This document shows positions 1-6,607 of a DNA stretch of 6,607 bases, in pieces (position 1 is the stretch's first letter; each line of letters starts with the position of its first letter). The translations under genes were made by a program, and so were the position numbers. The DNA comes from Propionibacteriaceae bacterium (GTDB lineage Bacteria; Actinomycetota; Actinomycetes; Propionibacteriales; Propionibacteriaceae): assembly GCA_030528545.1 (NCBI GenBank), contig JAUMYR010000037.1, positions 1 through 6,607 of the forward strand. Direction: 5' to 3'. Under the pieces are notes generated by a model. That model searched no databases and was not told the origin of the DNA. It worked only from the letters and a program-made list of their open reading frames with translations.

Positions 1-77
1 TGGTGGGCCTAACTGGACTTGAACCAGTGACCTCTGCCTTATCAGGGCAGCGCTCTAACCGTCTGAGCTATAGGCCC
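1..77 (-). tRNA. tRNA-Ile, anticodon GAT
   Basis: Read on the minus strand the sequence folds into a complete cloverleaf. The 7-bp acceptor stem pairs GGGCCTA with TAGGCCC, the D stem is GCTC/GAGC, the anticodon stem is CTGCC/GGCAG, and the T stem is ACTGG/CCAGT with a TTCAAGT loop. The seven-base anticodon loop CTGATAA carries GAT (plus-strand 41-43), which reads isoleucine codons ATC/ATT. The discriminator base is A and the 3' CCA is encoded (bases 1-3). A tRNA-Ile downstream of gyrA and the DUF3566 gene is the known actinobacterial arrangement; a tRNA-Ala often follows, but would lie outside this window. Confidence 0.97.
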
Positions 78-96
78 GTATTCCTACCGACGCCAA

Positions 97-126
97 AGGC
101 TACCGCAGACGGGGGCGGGATGCCAA
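97..126 (-). promoter_or_regulatory. Probable promoter of the tRNA-Ile gene
   Basis: On the minus strand a TTGGCA box (121-126) is followed after an 18-base spacer by TAGCCT (97-102). These fit the housekeeping sigma -35 (TTGACA) and the relaxed actinobacterial -10 (TANNNT). Transcription would start near base 90, leaving a leader of about 13 bases before the tRNA 5' end at 77. Since a strong terminator (306-339) separates the tRNA from the gyrase operon, a promoter of its own is expected here. I see no gene or other clear signal in 127-305, only short imperfect GC-rich palindromes near 211-234. Confidence 0.55.
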
Positions 127-305
127 ATGCGCGCGGACAGCCAGCCGGACGACCCCACACGGCCGCGCTAGCGGGCGCCCTCGAATGCCGCTTCACAAGG
201 GCATCGGATCGCCCGCCGTCGGTGGGCAATGCCCGCGGCGACCAGCACACCCGGCGACCGGCGTCCTCTCGGCTGTGCCCCAGCCCCATACCGGACGCCT
301 AACGC

Positions 306-339
306 GACTGGGCCGCTGCCAACCGGCAGCGGCCCAGTC
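306..339 (-). terminator. Strong stem-loop terminator after the gyrase operon
   Basis: Bases 306-320 are the exact reverse complement of 325-339, giving a perfect 15-bp GC-rich stem with a four-base loop (321-324). It begins 18 bases after the stop of the DUF3566 gene and comes before the tRNA-Ile promoter. No T run follows it on the minus strand. Such stem-loops without a U tail are common at operon ends in actinobacteria. The likely role is to end gyrB-gyrA-DUF3566 transcription or to protect the mRNA 3' end; the sequence alone cannot separate these. Confidence 0.8.
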
Positions 340-357
340 CAGCCTGACGGGTCCGGT

Positions 358-1698
358 TCAGTCCTCGGCGAGGGTGACCTCCAAGCCACCCAGGACCGTC
401 GCGGACAGGTTGTACAGGAAGGAGAACAGCGTCGCCAGTGCGGTCATGATGACCACGTTGAGGACGCCGAACAGCGCGGCATAGCCCAGCACCCGCTGGG
501 TGGTGATGATCTCTTGCAGCCGGAAACTGGTCGGGTTCTCCGGGTTGCTCAAGGCAGTGTTGAGGATGTTGTTGAGCGAGTCGAACAGCCCCGAAGCCAG
601 GATGACGCTCCACAGCACGTAGGTCGCCACCCAGGCCATGATCCCGAACGCCACGGAGAACAGCAGCGATGTCTTCATCACCGACCAGGGATCGATCCGC
701 GTCAGCCTCAGGCGAGCCTTCCGCGTCCGGCGCCCGCCAGGGGCGGGTGTCCTCGCCGTGGGTGCGGACGCCGACGCTCCGGCTGCCGATGTGGAAGCGG
801 CGGCAGGAGCCGGCATGACCGCTGTCGTCGCCGGAGACGGGGCCGTCGTGGCCGGAGATGAGGGTGAGGCCTTGGTCACCTGCTCTGGGGCCTTGCCCCC
901 CTCGTCCGGCACCGCCGGAACCACCTGGGTCGGAGTCTCGTCGGCCTTGCCGGAGGCGGTCTTCGCGCCGAAAGTCGCGGTGAGGCTCGACAACTTGCCC
1001 AGCAGTTTCTTCGCGGTGGAGGGGCTAGCCTCGGCCTCTGGGACCTGCGTCGGCGGCACCGGAGACGAACCGCTCGGCGGAGTGAAGTTCGGGGCCGGAG
1101 ACGGCGCTGAGCCCGGGGTGTTGCCCGCGCCGGGAGGAGCGAACGGGGATCGGGGGGTCTGTGCCTCCGGCTTGGCGGCCTGCGGGTCCGTTTTGGCCTG
1201 CGTCCCCGGAGTCCCCTGGGGGGCGGCCTTCGGCTTACCGGGCTCTTTCGCTGACGCCGCGGGTGCCGGCTTCACCGTACCGGCGGTGGGCACCGCAGGA
1301 GTGGCTGGGGTGGCGGGTTTGGGCTTATCCGCACCGCCCGCGGGCGCGGGCTTGCCCGGCCGCGGTGGCGCCGGGGCAGCGGGCTTGGATGTGTCCCCAC
1401 CGGCCGCGGGAGCGGGTTTGCCTTGCGGAGCCCCCGAGGGTCTCTGTCCCTTGTGGGGTGCGCTTTCCTTGGCTCCGGCAGCCGCGGTTCCCGCTCCCCG
1501 GTGCTGCTGCGCGGCACCGGGCCGTCCCGGACGCGGCGTCTTGGACTGGGCCTGGGCGCCCCGAGTCGTCTTGACGGTCGGATCGACGGCTGAGGGCGCC
1601 TTGATCGTGCGATCATCGTCGGCGGGCTTGGCGGTCGTGGTCGGGTCGGCGTCGCCCGTCACCTTCGCCCAGTCGTCGCCCGGCTGCTTGTTACTCAC
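358..1698 (-). CDS. DUF3566 membrane protein with long disordered Pro/Ala-rich N-terminus
   Basis: This 446-aa protein is recognised by position (after gyrA) and by its C-terminal domain; M. tuberculosis Rv0007 holds the same place. Residues 1 to about 322 are low-complexity, rich in Pro, Ala, Lys, Gly and Thr with many KPAP-like units, and are probably disordered and cytoplasmic. One more ordered-looking island (about 226-250, [11 protein letters not shown] core) could form an amphipathic helix. A basic patch (321-334, [13 protein letters not shown]) precedes the DUF3566 domain. Two hydrophobic helices are visible at about 341-368 and 404-430, joined by a loop containing [13 protein letters not shown]; the tail ends in an acidic LAED. 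No signal peptide is seen. The GTG start at 1698 was chosen because GGAGG lies 9 bases upstream and it overlaps the gyrA stop. A longer reading from 1812 would add 38 Arg-rich residues that are a shadow of gyrA. The molecular function is unknown; a link to cell envelope or division is only conjecture. Confidence 0.85.
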   Translation of the reverse strand: MSNKQPGDDWAKVTGDADPTTTAKPADDDRTIKAPSAVDPTVKTTRGAQAQSKTPRPGRPGAAQQHRGAGTAAAGAKESAPHKGQRPSGAPQGKPAPAAGGDTSKPAAPAPPRPGKPAPAGGADKPKPATPATPAVPTAGTVKPAPAASAKEPGKPKAAPQGTPGTQAKTDPQAAKPEAQTPRSPFAPPGAGNTPGSAPSPAPNFTPPSGSSPVPPTQVPEAEASPSTAKKLLGKLSSLTATFGAKTASGKADETPTQVVPAVPDEGGKAPEQVTKASPSSPATTAPSPATTAVMPAPAAASTSAAGASASAPTARTPAPGGRRTRKARLRLTRIDPWSVMKTSLLFSVAFGIMAWVATYVLWSVILASGLFDSLNNILNTALSNPENPTSFRLQEIITTQRVLGYAALFGVLNVVIMTALATLFSFLYNLSATVLGGLEVTLAED

Positions 1699-1712
1699 CC
1701 GCGTGCTCCTCC
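1691..1712 (-). promoter_or_regulatory. gyrA stop / DUF3566 start overlap with Shine-Dalgarno
   Basis: On the minus strand GTGAGTAA (1698-1691) contains both the GTG start of the DUF3566 gene and the TAA stop of gyrA, in different frames. A GGAGG ribosome binding site (1708-1712) lies inside the last gyrA codons, 9 bases before the GTG. Ribosomes ending gyrA are thus placed at the next start, so translational coupling is likely. This site decides the start of the downstream gene. Confidence 0.8.
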
Positions 1713-4270
1713 GTGCTCGGCTCGATTGTCTCAACGGTACCCGGTTCGCCCGCCTCGGCGTCGTCAGATCCGTTCTCGGGGTACAACGCGATCGCCGCGA
1801 CCGTGTCGCCACCTTTGACCCCCACGAACTTCACGCCCATGGTGTCGCGGCCCTTGACCGGGACGTCGGCCACCGCCGACCGGGTCACCTGGCCGGAGGC
1901 CTTCATCGCGATGACCTCGTCGCTGGCCCCGACGATGAGACCACCGACCAGCGACCCCCGGTCCTCGTTGAGGCGCATCGCCTTGATCCCGAGCCCGCCG
2001 CGATTCTGGACGCGATACTCGCTGACCGCGGTGCGTTTGGCGAACCCGCCGTCGGTGACGGTGAACACGAAACGATCGTCCTCTGGCATATCGGCGCCGA
2101 TGATGCTCATGCTGAGCAGTTCGTCGCCCTCCCGGAACTTCATGCCGGTCACGCCGGAGGTAGCGCGCCCCATTGGGCGTAGCTGGGTGTCGCCCGCGCT
2201 GAACCGGACGGCCTGGCCCTTGCGGGAGATCAACAGCACGTCGTCGGCGGCCGAGCAGGTCTCGGCGCCGATCAGCTCGTCGTCGGCGTCCCGGAAATTG
2301 ATCGCGATGACGCCCGCCTGGCGCGGCGTGTCGTAGGAACTCAGCGCCGTCTTCTTCACCAGACCCCGCTTGGTGGCCAGCAGCAGGTAGTCCGCGTCGG
2401 CGTAGCTGCGCAGCGTCAGCACCTGGGCGATGTGCTCGTCGGGCAGGAAGCTCAGCAGCCCCGCCACGTGACCGCCCTTGGCGTCGCGTCCAGCCTCGGG
2501 AAGCTGCCACACCTTCGTCCGATACACCCGGCCCATATTGGTGAAGAACAGAATCCACTGGTGGTTGCTGGTGGTGAACAGGTGCTCCACCGCGTCGTCG
2601 GCCCGCAGCGAGGCCCCCCGCACCCCCTTACCACCGCGCTTCTGGACGCGGTATTGGTCGGCCCGGGTGCGTTTGGCGTAGCCACCGTGGGTGATCGTGA
2701 CGACGACGTCCTCGTCGGGGATGAAATCCTCATCCGAGAAGTCACCGTCGGCCGCGACGATCTGGGTGCGGCGCTCGTCGCCATATTTGTCGACGATCTC
2801 CTGCAACTCGACCGAGATGATCTCGCGCTGACGCTGCTCCTTGGCCAGGATGTCGTTGAGATCGGCGATCTTGGCCTCCAGGGCGCGTAGGTGGTCGACG
2901 ATCTTCTGCCGTTCCAGCGCCGCCAGGCGGCGCAGCTGCATGTCGAGGATCGCGTTGGCCTGGATCTGGTCAATGTCGAGCAGTTCCATCAGCCCGGCCC
3001 GGGCCTCCTCGGTGCTGGGGGAACGCCGGATCAGTGCGATCACCTCGTCCAGCATGTCGAGGGCCTTGACCAGGCCCCGGTAGATGTGGGCCTGCTCCTC
3101 GGCCTGCTTGAGCAGGAACTCGGTGCGGCGGCGGATGACGTTGATCTGGTGACGCACCCAGTGCGAGATGAACTGGTCCAGCCGGAGCGTGCGGGGCACG
3201 TCGTCCACGAGGGCCAGCATGTTGCAGCCGAAGGTGTCTTGCAGCTGGGTGTGCTTGTACAGGTTGTTCATCACGACGCGCGGCTGGGCGTCCCTCTTGA
3301 GGACGATGACGAGGCGCTGCCCGGTGCGGGCCGAGGAATCGTCCCTGATGTCGCTGATGCCCGTCAGCTTGCCCGCGTTGACCAGGTCGGCGATCTTCTT
3401 CGCCAGGTTGTCCGGGTTGCAGGCGTAGGGCAGTTCGGTGATGACGAGGTGGGCCCGGCCCCTGGCGTCCTCCTCAATGTCGATCACGGCGCGCATGGTG
3501 ACCGAGCCGCGGCCGGTGCGGTAGGCGTCCTCGATGCCCTTGCGGCCGACGATCAGCGCCCCGGTCGGGAAGTCGGGGCCCTGGATGCGCGCGATCGCCG
3601 CCTCCAGCAGTTCCTCCTTCGTGGCTTCCGGGTGGCTGAGCGCCCACTGGATCGCGTCGTTGACCTCGCGCAGGTTGTGGGTCGGGATGTTGGTCGCCAT
3701 ACCGACCGCGATACCGGTAGACCCGTTGACCAGCAGGTTCGGGAACCGGGACGGCAACACGACCGGCTCGGAGTCCTTGTTGTCGTAGTTGGGCTGGAAG
3801 TCGACGGTATCGGCGTCGATGTCGCGCACCATCTCCATCGCCAGGGACGCCATCTTGCACTCGGTGTAGCGCATCGCGGCGGCCGGGTCATTGCCCGGGG
3901 AACCGAAGTTGCCCTGCCCGGCGACCAGCGGGTAGCGCATCGCCCACGGCTGGGCGAGCCGCACCAGGGTGTCGTAGATCGCCGCGTCGCCGTGCGGGTG
4001 GTACTTACCCATGACGTCGCCGACGACGCGGGAGCACTTGTTCCAGCCCCGGTCGGGACGATAGCCGCCCTCAAACATGGTGTAGATGATGCGCCGGTGC
4101 ACCGGCTTGAGGCCGTCGCGGACGTCCGGGAGCGCGCGTCCGACGATGACGCTCATGGCGTAGTCGAGATAGCTGCGCTTCACCTCGACCTGGAGGTCGA
4201 TCTCTTCGACCGTCCCTTTGTTCGGGCTGGCCAGATCGCCGTTGTCGGGCTCGATGGGGGTATCAGACAC
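1691..4270 (-). CDS. gyrA: DNA gyrase subunit A
   Basis: This is the cleaving and DNA-wrapping subunit of gyrase, which with GyrB introduces negative supercoils using ATP. At 859 aa it is full length. The winged-helix/tower part opens at about residue 30 ([21 protein letters not shown]). The active site is Arg134-Tyr135 in AAMRYTE; Tyr135 forms the phosphotyrosine link to DNA (E. coli Tyr122). The quinolone region reads [10 protein letters not shown] (91-100), with Ala96 where E. coli has Ser83 and Asp100 at E. coli Asp87. A coiled coil spans about 370-490. The C-terminal beta-pinwheel starts near 510 and carries the GyrA box QKRGGKG (543-549), which marks it as gyrase and not topoisomerase IV, and a second box-like QNRGGLG (755-761). 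The last 25 or so residues are acidic. Thr197 sits in the NIPTHNL motif where Pro is usual. The GTG start at 4270 has a purine-rich GAGAGAGAAG upstream (4278-4287). It lies 135 bases after gyrB and overlaps the next gene by 8 bases. Confidence 0.98.
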   Translation of the reverse strand: MSDTPIEPDNGDLASPNKGTVEEIDLQVEVKRSYLDYAMSVIVGRALPDVRDGLKPVHRRIIYTMFEGGYRPDRGWNKCSRVVGDVMGKYHPHGDAAIYDTLVRLAQPWAMRYPLVAGQGNFGSPGNDPAAAMRYTECKMASLAMEMVRDIDADTVDFQPNYDNKDSEPVVLPSRFPNLLVNGSTGIAVGMATNIPTHNLREVNDAIQWALSHPEATKEELLEAAIARIQGPDFPTGALIVGRKGIEDAYRTGRGSVTMRAVIDIEEDARGRAHLVITELPYACNPDNLAKKIADLVNAGKLTGISDIRDDSSARTGQRLVIVLKRDAQPRVVMNNLYKHTQLQDTFGCNMLALVDDVPRTLRLDQFISHWVRHQINVIRRRTEFLLKQAEEQAHIYRGLVKALDMLDEVIALIRRSPSTEEARAGLMELLDIDQIQANAILDMQLRRLAALERQKIVDHLRALEAKIADLNDILAKEQRQREIISVELQEIVDKYGDERRTQIVAADGDFSDEDFIPDEDVVVTITHGGYAKRTRADQYRVQKRGGKGVRGASLRADDAVEHLFTTSNHQWILFFTNMGRVYRTKVWQLPEAGRDAKGGHVAGLLSFLPDEHIAQVLTLRSYADADYLLLATKRGLVKKTALSSYDTPRQAGVIAINFRDADDELIGAETCSAADDVLLISRKGQAVRFSAGDTQLRPMGRATSGVTGMKFREGDELLSMSIIGADMPEDDRFVFTVTDGGFAKRTAVSEYRVQNRGGLGIKAMRLNEDRGSLVGGLIVGASDEVIAMKASGQVTRSAVADVPVKGRDTMGVKFVGVKGGDTVAAIALYPENGSDDAEAGEPGTVETIEPSTEEHAGE

Positions 4271-4400
4271 TGGTCACTTCTCTCTCGTGAGCGTCGGCTG
4301 AAGGGGCTGCGGGGACGCGCTGATGCATACCGCGCGGGGACGCCGGGGCCGCGGGGCCCGGGAGGGTCCTCGGTGCGGCTGCGGGTAAGGCGGGGACCAT
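4263..4400 (-). other. Open reading frame bridging gyrB and gyrA (45 codons, doubtful)
   Basis: An ATG at 4400, 5 bases after the gyrB stop, opens a 45-codon frame that runs through the whole gap and ends with TGA at 4265-4263, overlapping the gyrA GTG start by 8 bases. A second in-frame ATG at 4328 would give 21 codons. The peptide is Pro/Ala-rich with no domain I know. No convincing Shine-Dalgarno precedes either ATG. By my count about 73% of third positions are G or C, and TTA, AGA and AGG codons occur, which is poor for a highly expressed gene of this genome. It may be chance, or serve as a coupling leader that carries ribosomes from gyrB to gyrA. Confidence 0.2.
4343..4362 (-). repeat. 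GC-rich imperfect hairpin in the gyrB-gyrA gap
   Basis: GGGCC (4346-4350) pairs with GGCCC (4355-4359) across a four-base loop. After one G-G mismatch, CC (4343-4344) pairs with GG (4361-4362). No T run follows. It could be an mRNA processing or pausing site between gyrB and gyrA, but in DNA this GC-rich such a stem can arise by chance. Confidence 0.3.
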
Positions 4401-4405
4401 CGGCG

Positions 4406-6427
4406 TCAGATATCCAGGAACCGGACGTCGCGGGCGTTGCGCTGGATGAAGGTGCGGCGGGACTCGACGTCTTCGCCCATGAGGATCGAGAACATCTCGT
4501 CGGCCATCGCCGCGTCGTCGAGGGTGACCTGCAGCAGGATCCGGTTGGCCGGGTCCATGGTGGTCTCCCACAGGTCGTCGGCGTTCATCTCGCCGAGACC
4601 CTTGTAGCGCTGGATCGGGTTGACGTTGGGCAGCTTCTTGCCCGCGGCGAGCCCGGCGTCGCGCAGGGCGTCCCGTTCGGCGTCGGTGTAGGCCAGTTCG
4701 TGCGGGGCGTTGGTCCAGCGCAGCCTAAACAGCGGCGGCTGTGCCAGGTAGACGTGCCCCGCGTCGATCAGCGGTTTCATGAAGCGGAACAGCAGGGTCA
4801 GCAGCAGGGTGCGGATGTGGGAGCCGTCCACGTCGGCGTCGGCCATGAGGACGACCTTGTGGTAGCGCAGTTTCTCGATGTTGAACTCTTCGTGGACGCC
4901 GGTGCCGAGCGCATTGATGATCGACTCGACCTCCTGGTTGGCCAGGATCTTGTCGATGCGGGCCTTCTCGACGTTGAGGATCTTGCCGCGGATCGGCAGG
5001 ATCGCCTGCGTCCTGGGGTCGCGTCCGCCCTTGGCGGAGCCACCGGCGGAGTTACCCTCGACGATGAAGACCTCGCACTCTTCGGGATTGGTGGACTGGC
5101 AGTCAGCGAGTTTGCCGGGCAGGCTGCCCCCGCCGAGCAGGCCCTTGCGGGTGCGGGCCATGTCGCGGGCCTTGCGGGCGGCGATCCGGGCGGCCGCGGC
5201 GGCCTGGGTCTTGCGGACGATGTCCTTGCCGATGCCGGGGTTGCGTTCGAACCAGTCGCCGAGCTTGTCGTTGAGGACCCGCTGCACGAAGGAGCGGGCC
5301 TCGGTGTTGCCGAGCTTGGTCTTGGTCTGGCCCTCGAATTGGGGGTTGGCGAGCTTGATCGACACGATCGCGGTGAGGCCTTCGCGGATGTCGTCACCGG
5401 AGACCCGGTCTTCGCGTTTCTTGATGAGGCCCCACGCCTCGCCCCACTTGTTGACGGTGTAGGTCAGCGCGGTGCGGAAACCCTCCTCGTGGGTGCCGCC
5501 CTCGTGGGTGTTGATGGTGTTGGCGAAGGTGTGGACGCTGGAGGTGTAGGAGGTGTTCCACTGCATCGCGATCTCCACGCCCATACCCTGTTCCTCCAGG
5601 TGGGCCTCGACGTCGATCGGGGTGGGGTGGATCGGTTCGCGGCTGCCGTTGAGGTAGCGGACGTAGTCGATGAGGCCGTGCTCGTAGCGGAAGGAGTCCG
5701 CGTTGGGGTTCTCGTCCTCGTCGGTCTCGCCGGGACGCAGGTCGGTCAGCGAGATCCGCAGGCCCTTGTTGAGGAAGGCCATCTCGCGGAACCGGGTCGC
5801 GAGGGTGTTGTAGTCGAAGTAGGTGGTCTCGAAGATCTCCTTGCTGGGGTAGAAGGTGATCGTGGTGCCGGTGGCGTCGGTCTCCTCCAGGCGCTCCAGT
5901 TCGGCGTCCGGGACGCCGAGGGTGAAGGACTGCCGCCACCGGTAGCCGTCGCGGGTGACCTCGACGATGAACTTCTCGCTGAGGGCGTTCACCACCGACG
6001 AGCCGACGCCGTGCAGGCCGCCCGAGACCTTGTAGCCGCCGTCGCCGAACTTGCCGCCCGCGTGCAGCACCGTGAGCACCAGCGTCACGGTGGGGATGCC
6101 CTCCACCGGGTGCACCTTGACCGGGATGCCGCGCCCGTTGTCGGTGACGCGCACGCCGCCGTGGTCGAGCAGTTCGACTGTGATGTTGTCGGCGTATCCG
6201 GCGAGCGCCTCGTCCACCGAGTTGTCCACGATCTCGTAGACGAGGTGGTGCAGGCCGCGTTCCCCGGTCGAGCCGATGTACATGCCCGGACGCTTGCGGA
6301 CGGCTTCGAGGCCCTCAAGGACCGTAATCTCGCTGGCGTCGTAGCTACCGTTGACGGACGTGTCGGCTTTGTCGCTCAGCCCTTCGAGCCGCTCGGTCGC
6401 GCCTTCGAGGTCGTTGGTTTCGCTCAC
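4406..6427 (-). CDS. gyrB: DNA gyrase subunit B
   Basis: This is the ATPase and TOPRIM subunit of gyrase, 673 aa and complete, lacking the roughly 170-aa TOPRIM insert of E. coli GyrB (804 aa). The GHKL ATPase domain shows the catalytic Glu65 and Asn69 in [11 protein letters not shown], Asp96 in TDNGRGIP, and the ATP lid GGLHGVGSS (136-144). Lys369 in QTKTKLGN is the transducer lysine that contacts ATP. Arg159 matches E. coli Arg136, the aminocoumarin contact, so sensitivity to novobiocin is predicted. The TOPRIM domain has Glu457 in EGNSAGGSA and the metal-binding Asp530, Asp532 and Asp534 in [17 protein letters not shown] is at 606-614 and the protein ends in VRFLDI. Asn459 stands where EGDSAGG normally has Asp. 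The GTG start at 6427 has AAAGGGA (6434-6440) 6 bases upstream. gyrB is the first gene of the probable gyrB-gyrA-DUF3566 operon. Confidence 0.98.
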   Translation of the reverse strand: MSETNDLEGATERLEGLSDKADTSVNGSYDASEITVLEGLEAVRKRPGMYIGSTGERGLHHLVYEIVDNSVDEALAGYADNITVELLDHGGVRVTDNGRGIPVKVHPVEGIPTVTLVLTVLHAGGKFGDGGYKVSGGLHGVGSSVVNALSEKFIVEVTRDGYRWRQSFTLGVPDAELERLEETDATGTTITFYPSKEIFETTYFDYNTLATRFREMAFLNKGLRISLTDLRPGETDEDENPNADSFRYEHGLIDYVRYLNGSREPIHPTPIDVEAHLEEQGMGVEIAMQWNTSYTSSVHTFANTINTHEGGTHEEGFRTALTYTVNKWGEAWGLIKKREDRVSGDDIREGLTAIVSIKLANPQFEGQTKTKLGNTEARSFVQRVLNDKLGDWFERNPGIGKDIVRKTQAAAAARIAARKARDMARTRKGLLGGGSLPGKLADCQSTNPEECEVFIVEGNSAGGSAKGGRDPRTQAILPIRGKILNVEKARIDKILANQEVESIINALGTGVHEEFNIEKLRYHKVVLMADADVDGSHIRTLLLTLLFRFMKPLIDAGHVYLAQPPLFRLRWTNAPHELAYTDAERDALRDAGLAAGKKLPNVNPIQRYKGLGEMNADDLWETTMDPANRILLQVTLDDAAMADEMFSILMGEDVESRRTFIQRNARDVRFLDI

Positions 6428-6448
6428 GTGGAGTCCCTTTCACAGACC

Positions 6449-6472
6449 AACACCGCCGATCACGGCGGTGTT
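6449..6472 (-). promoter_or_regulatory. Perfect 10-bp hairpin at the 5' end of the gyrB leader
   Basis: Bases 6449-6458 (AACACCGCCG) are the exact reverse complement of 6463-6472, with a four-base loop (6459-6462). Judged from the -10 box, transcription should start at about 6474-6476, so the hairpin would form at the very 5' end of the gyrB mRNA, ending 8 bases before the Shine-Dalgarno. It could stabilise the mRNA, act as an operator palindrome, or extrude as a cruciform. No T run follows, so it is a poor intrinsic terminator. Confidence 0.6.
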
Positions 6473-6481
6473 CTACGAAAG

Positions 6482-6512
6482 ATTCTACCGCGTGGGGGCG
6501 TTCAGGCCGCAA
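6482..6512 (-). promoter_or_regulatory. Probable gyrB operon promoter
   Basis: On the minus strand TAGAAT (6482-6487) is a close match to the housekeeping -10 box, located 54 bases upstream of the GTG start. The -35 side is weak: TTGCGG (6507-6512) lies at a long 19-base spacing, and the hexamer at 17-base spacing is GCGGCC. Actinobacterial promoters often rely on the -10. A weak -35 with unusual spacing would also suit the supercoiling-sensitive control known for gyrase genes in several bacteria, but this is inference. Confidence 0.6.
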
Positions 6513-6521
6513 TCAGCGGCC
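6505..6521. repeat. Inverted repeat over the gyrB -35 region
   Basis: GGCCGC (6505-6510) and GCGGCC (6516-6521) form a perfect 6-bp palindrome separated by AATCA. It covers the -35 position of the predicted gyrB promoter. Its loop shares ATCA with the larger hairpin at 6449-6472. It may be an operator half-site pair or a chance GC-rich palindrome. Confidence 0.4.
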
Positions 6522-6554
6522 CTCATCCACCGAACCAGACCGCGCGATTCGCCC

Positions 6555-6576
6555 AAAACCGCCGATTTGCGGCGGT
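6555..6576 (-). terminator. Probable intrinsic terminator of the gene upstream of gyrB
   Basis: On the minus strand ACCGCCG (6576-6570) pairs with CGGCGGT (6564-6558) over a five-base loop and leads directly into TTTT (6558-6555). A 7-bp GC stem with a short U run fits a modest intrinsic terminator. It would end transcription of the gene before gyrB (in related genomes recF or a DUF721 gene), whose end lies outside the window. No coding sequence is seen in 6428-6607. Confidence 0.5.
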
Positions 6577-6607
6577 CAACCCCCGCCCATGTGGTCCCCC
6601 GCGGCCA

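Noticed and set aside
211..234. Short GC-rich palindromes between the terminator and the tRNA promoter
   Set aside because: Arms are short or need mismatches on the minus strand, so they are expected by chance at this base composition.
3..302. Plus-strand 99-codon open frame starting in the tRNA region
   Set aside because: Its first codons lie on the reverse complement of tRNA-Ile and the rest has no coding character.
229..861. Plus-strand open frame of 210 codons
   Set aside because: It ends in Arg/Gly-rich low complexity and crosses the terminator stem-loop and the DUF3566 membrane domain on the other strand; no start signal or family likeness.
1148..1500. Repeated KPAP/PAP units of the DUF3566 gene as a DNA tandem repeat
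   Set aside because: The units vary in length and codons; there is amino-acid bias but no regular DNA repeat period, and no CRISPR-like spacing.
1699..1812. Longer N-terminus of the DUF3566 protein starting at 1812
   Set aside because: It would overlap gyrA by over 120 bases, adds only Arg-rich residues typical of an out-of-frame reading, and ignores the GTG at 1698 with its GGAGG site.
638..2182. Long plus-strand open frame (514 codons) opposite the DUF3566 gene and the end of gyrA
   Set aside because: It is an antisense shadow in GC-rich DNA, spanning parts of two well-supported minus-strand genes, and its product is low-complexity with no recognisable domain.
4798..5397. Minus-strand open frame of 199 codons inside gyrB
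   Set aside because: Ser/Arg/Pro-rich alternative frame of the strongly conserved GyrB TOPRIM region; a codon-bias shadow.

Overview
The window is a conserved housekeeping segment from a high-GC Gram-positive bacterium (Actinomycetota). All genes lie on the minus strand. In transcription order, right to left, they are gyrB, gyrA, a gene for a DUF3566 membrane protein, and tRNA-Ile(GAT). The same order is known from actinobacterial replication-origin regions, for example gyrB-gyrA-Rv0007-ileT in Mycobacterium tuberculosis. High GC at third codon positions, GTG starts on all three protein genes, and a GyrB without the long enterobacterial TOPRIM insert all agree with this. The exact genus cannot be fixed from the sequence; a Micromonosporales/Glycomycetales-like organism is only a guess.

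Layout. Bases 6428-6607 are non-coding and hold the probable gyrB control region: a hairpin with a short T run (likely terminator of the gene upstream), an inverted repeat lying over the -35 region, a good -10 box (TAGAAT), and a 10-bp-stem hairpin just after the predicted transcription start. gyrB (673 aa) follows, then a 135-base gap to gyrA (859 aa). The gap is open in one frame from 5 bases after the gyrB stop through to an 8-base overlap with the gyrA start. gyrA overlaps the DUF3566 gene (446 aa) by 8 bases, so these two are probably translationally coupled. A perfect 15-bp stem-loop 18 bases beyond the DUF3566 stop looks like the operon terminator. About 230 bases of non-coding DNA then carry a probable promoter for tRNA-Ile, whose 3' CCA is encoded at the edge of the window.

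How it works together. GyrB (ATPase and TOPRIM) and GyrA (DNA cleavage, wrapping) form the A2B2 gyrase that introduces negative supercoils. The DUF3566 protein is a two-helix membrane protein with a very long Pro/Ala/Lys-rich, presumably disordered N-terminal part; its function is unknown to me.

No mobile element, CRISPR array or obviously novel multi-gene system is present. The most interesting points are the palindromes around the gyrB promoter, natural residues in GyrB (Asn459) and GyrA (Ala96) at positions known for quinolone response, the through-open gyrB-gyrA gap, and the disordered DUF3566 protein coupled to gyrA.
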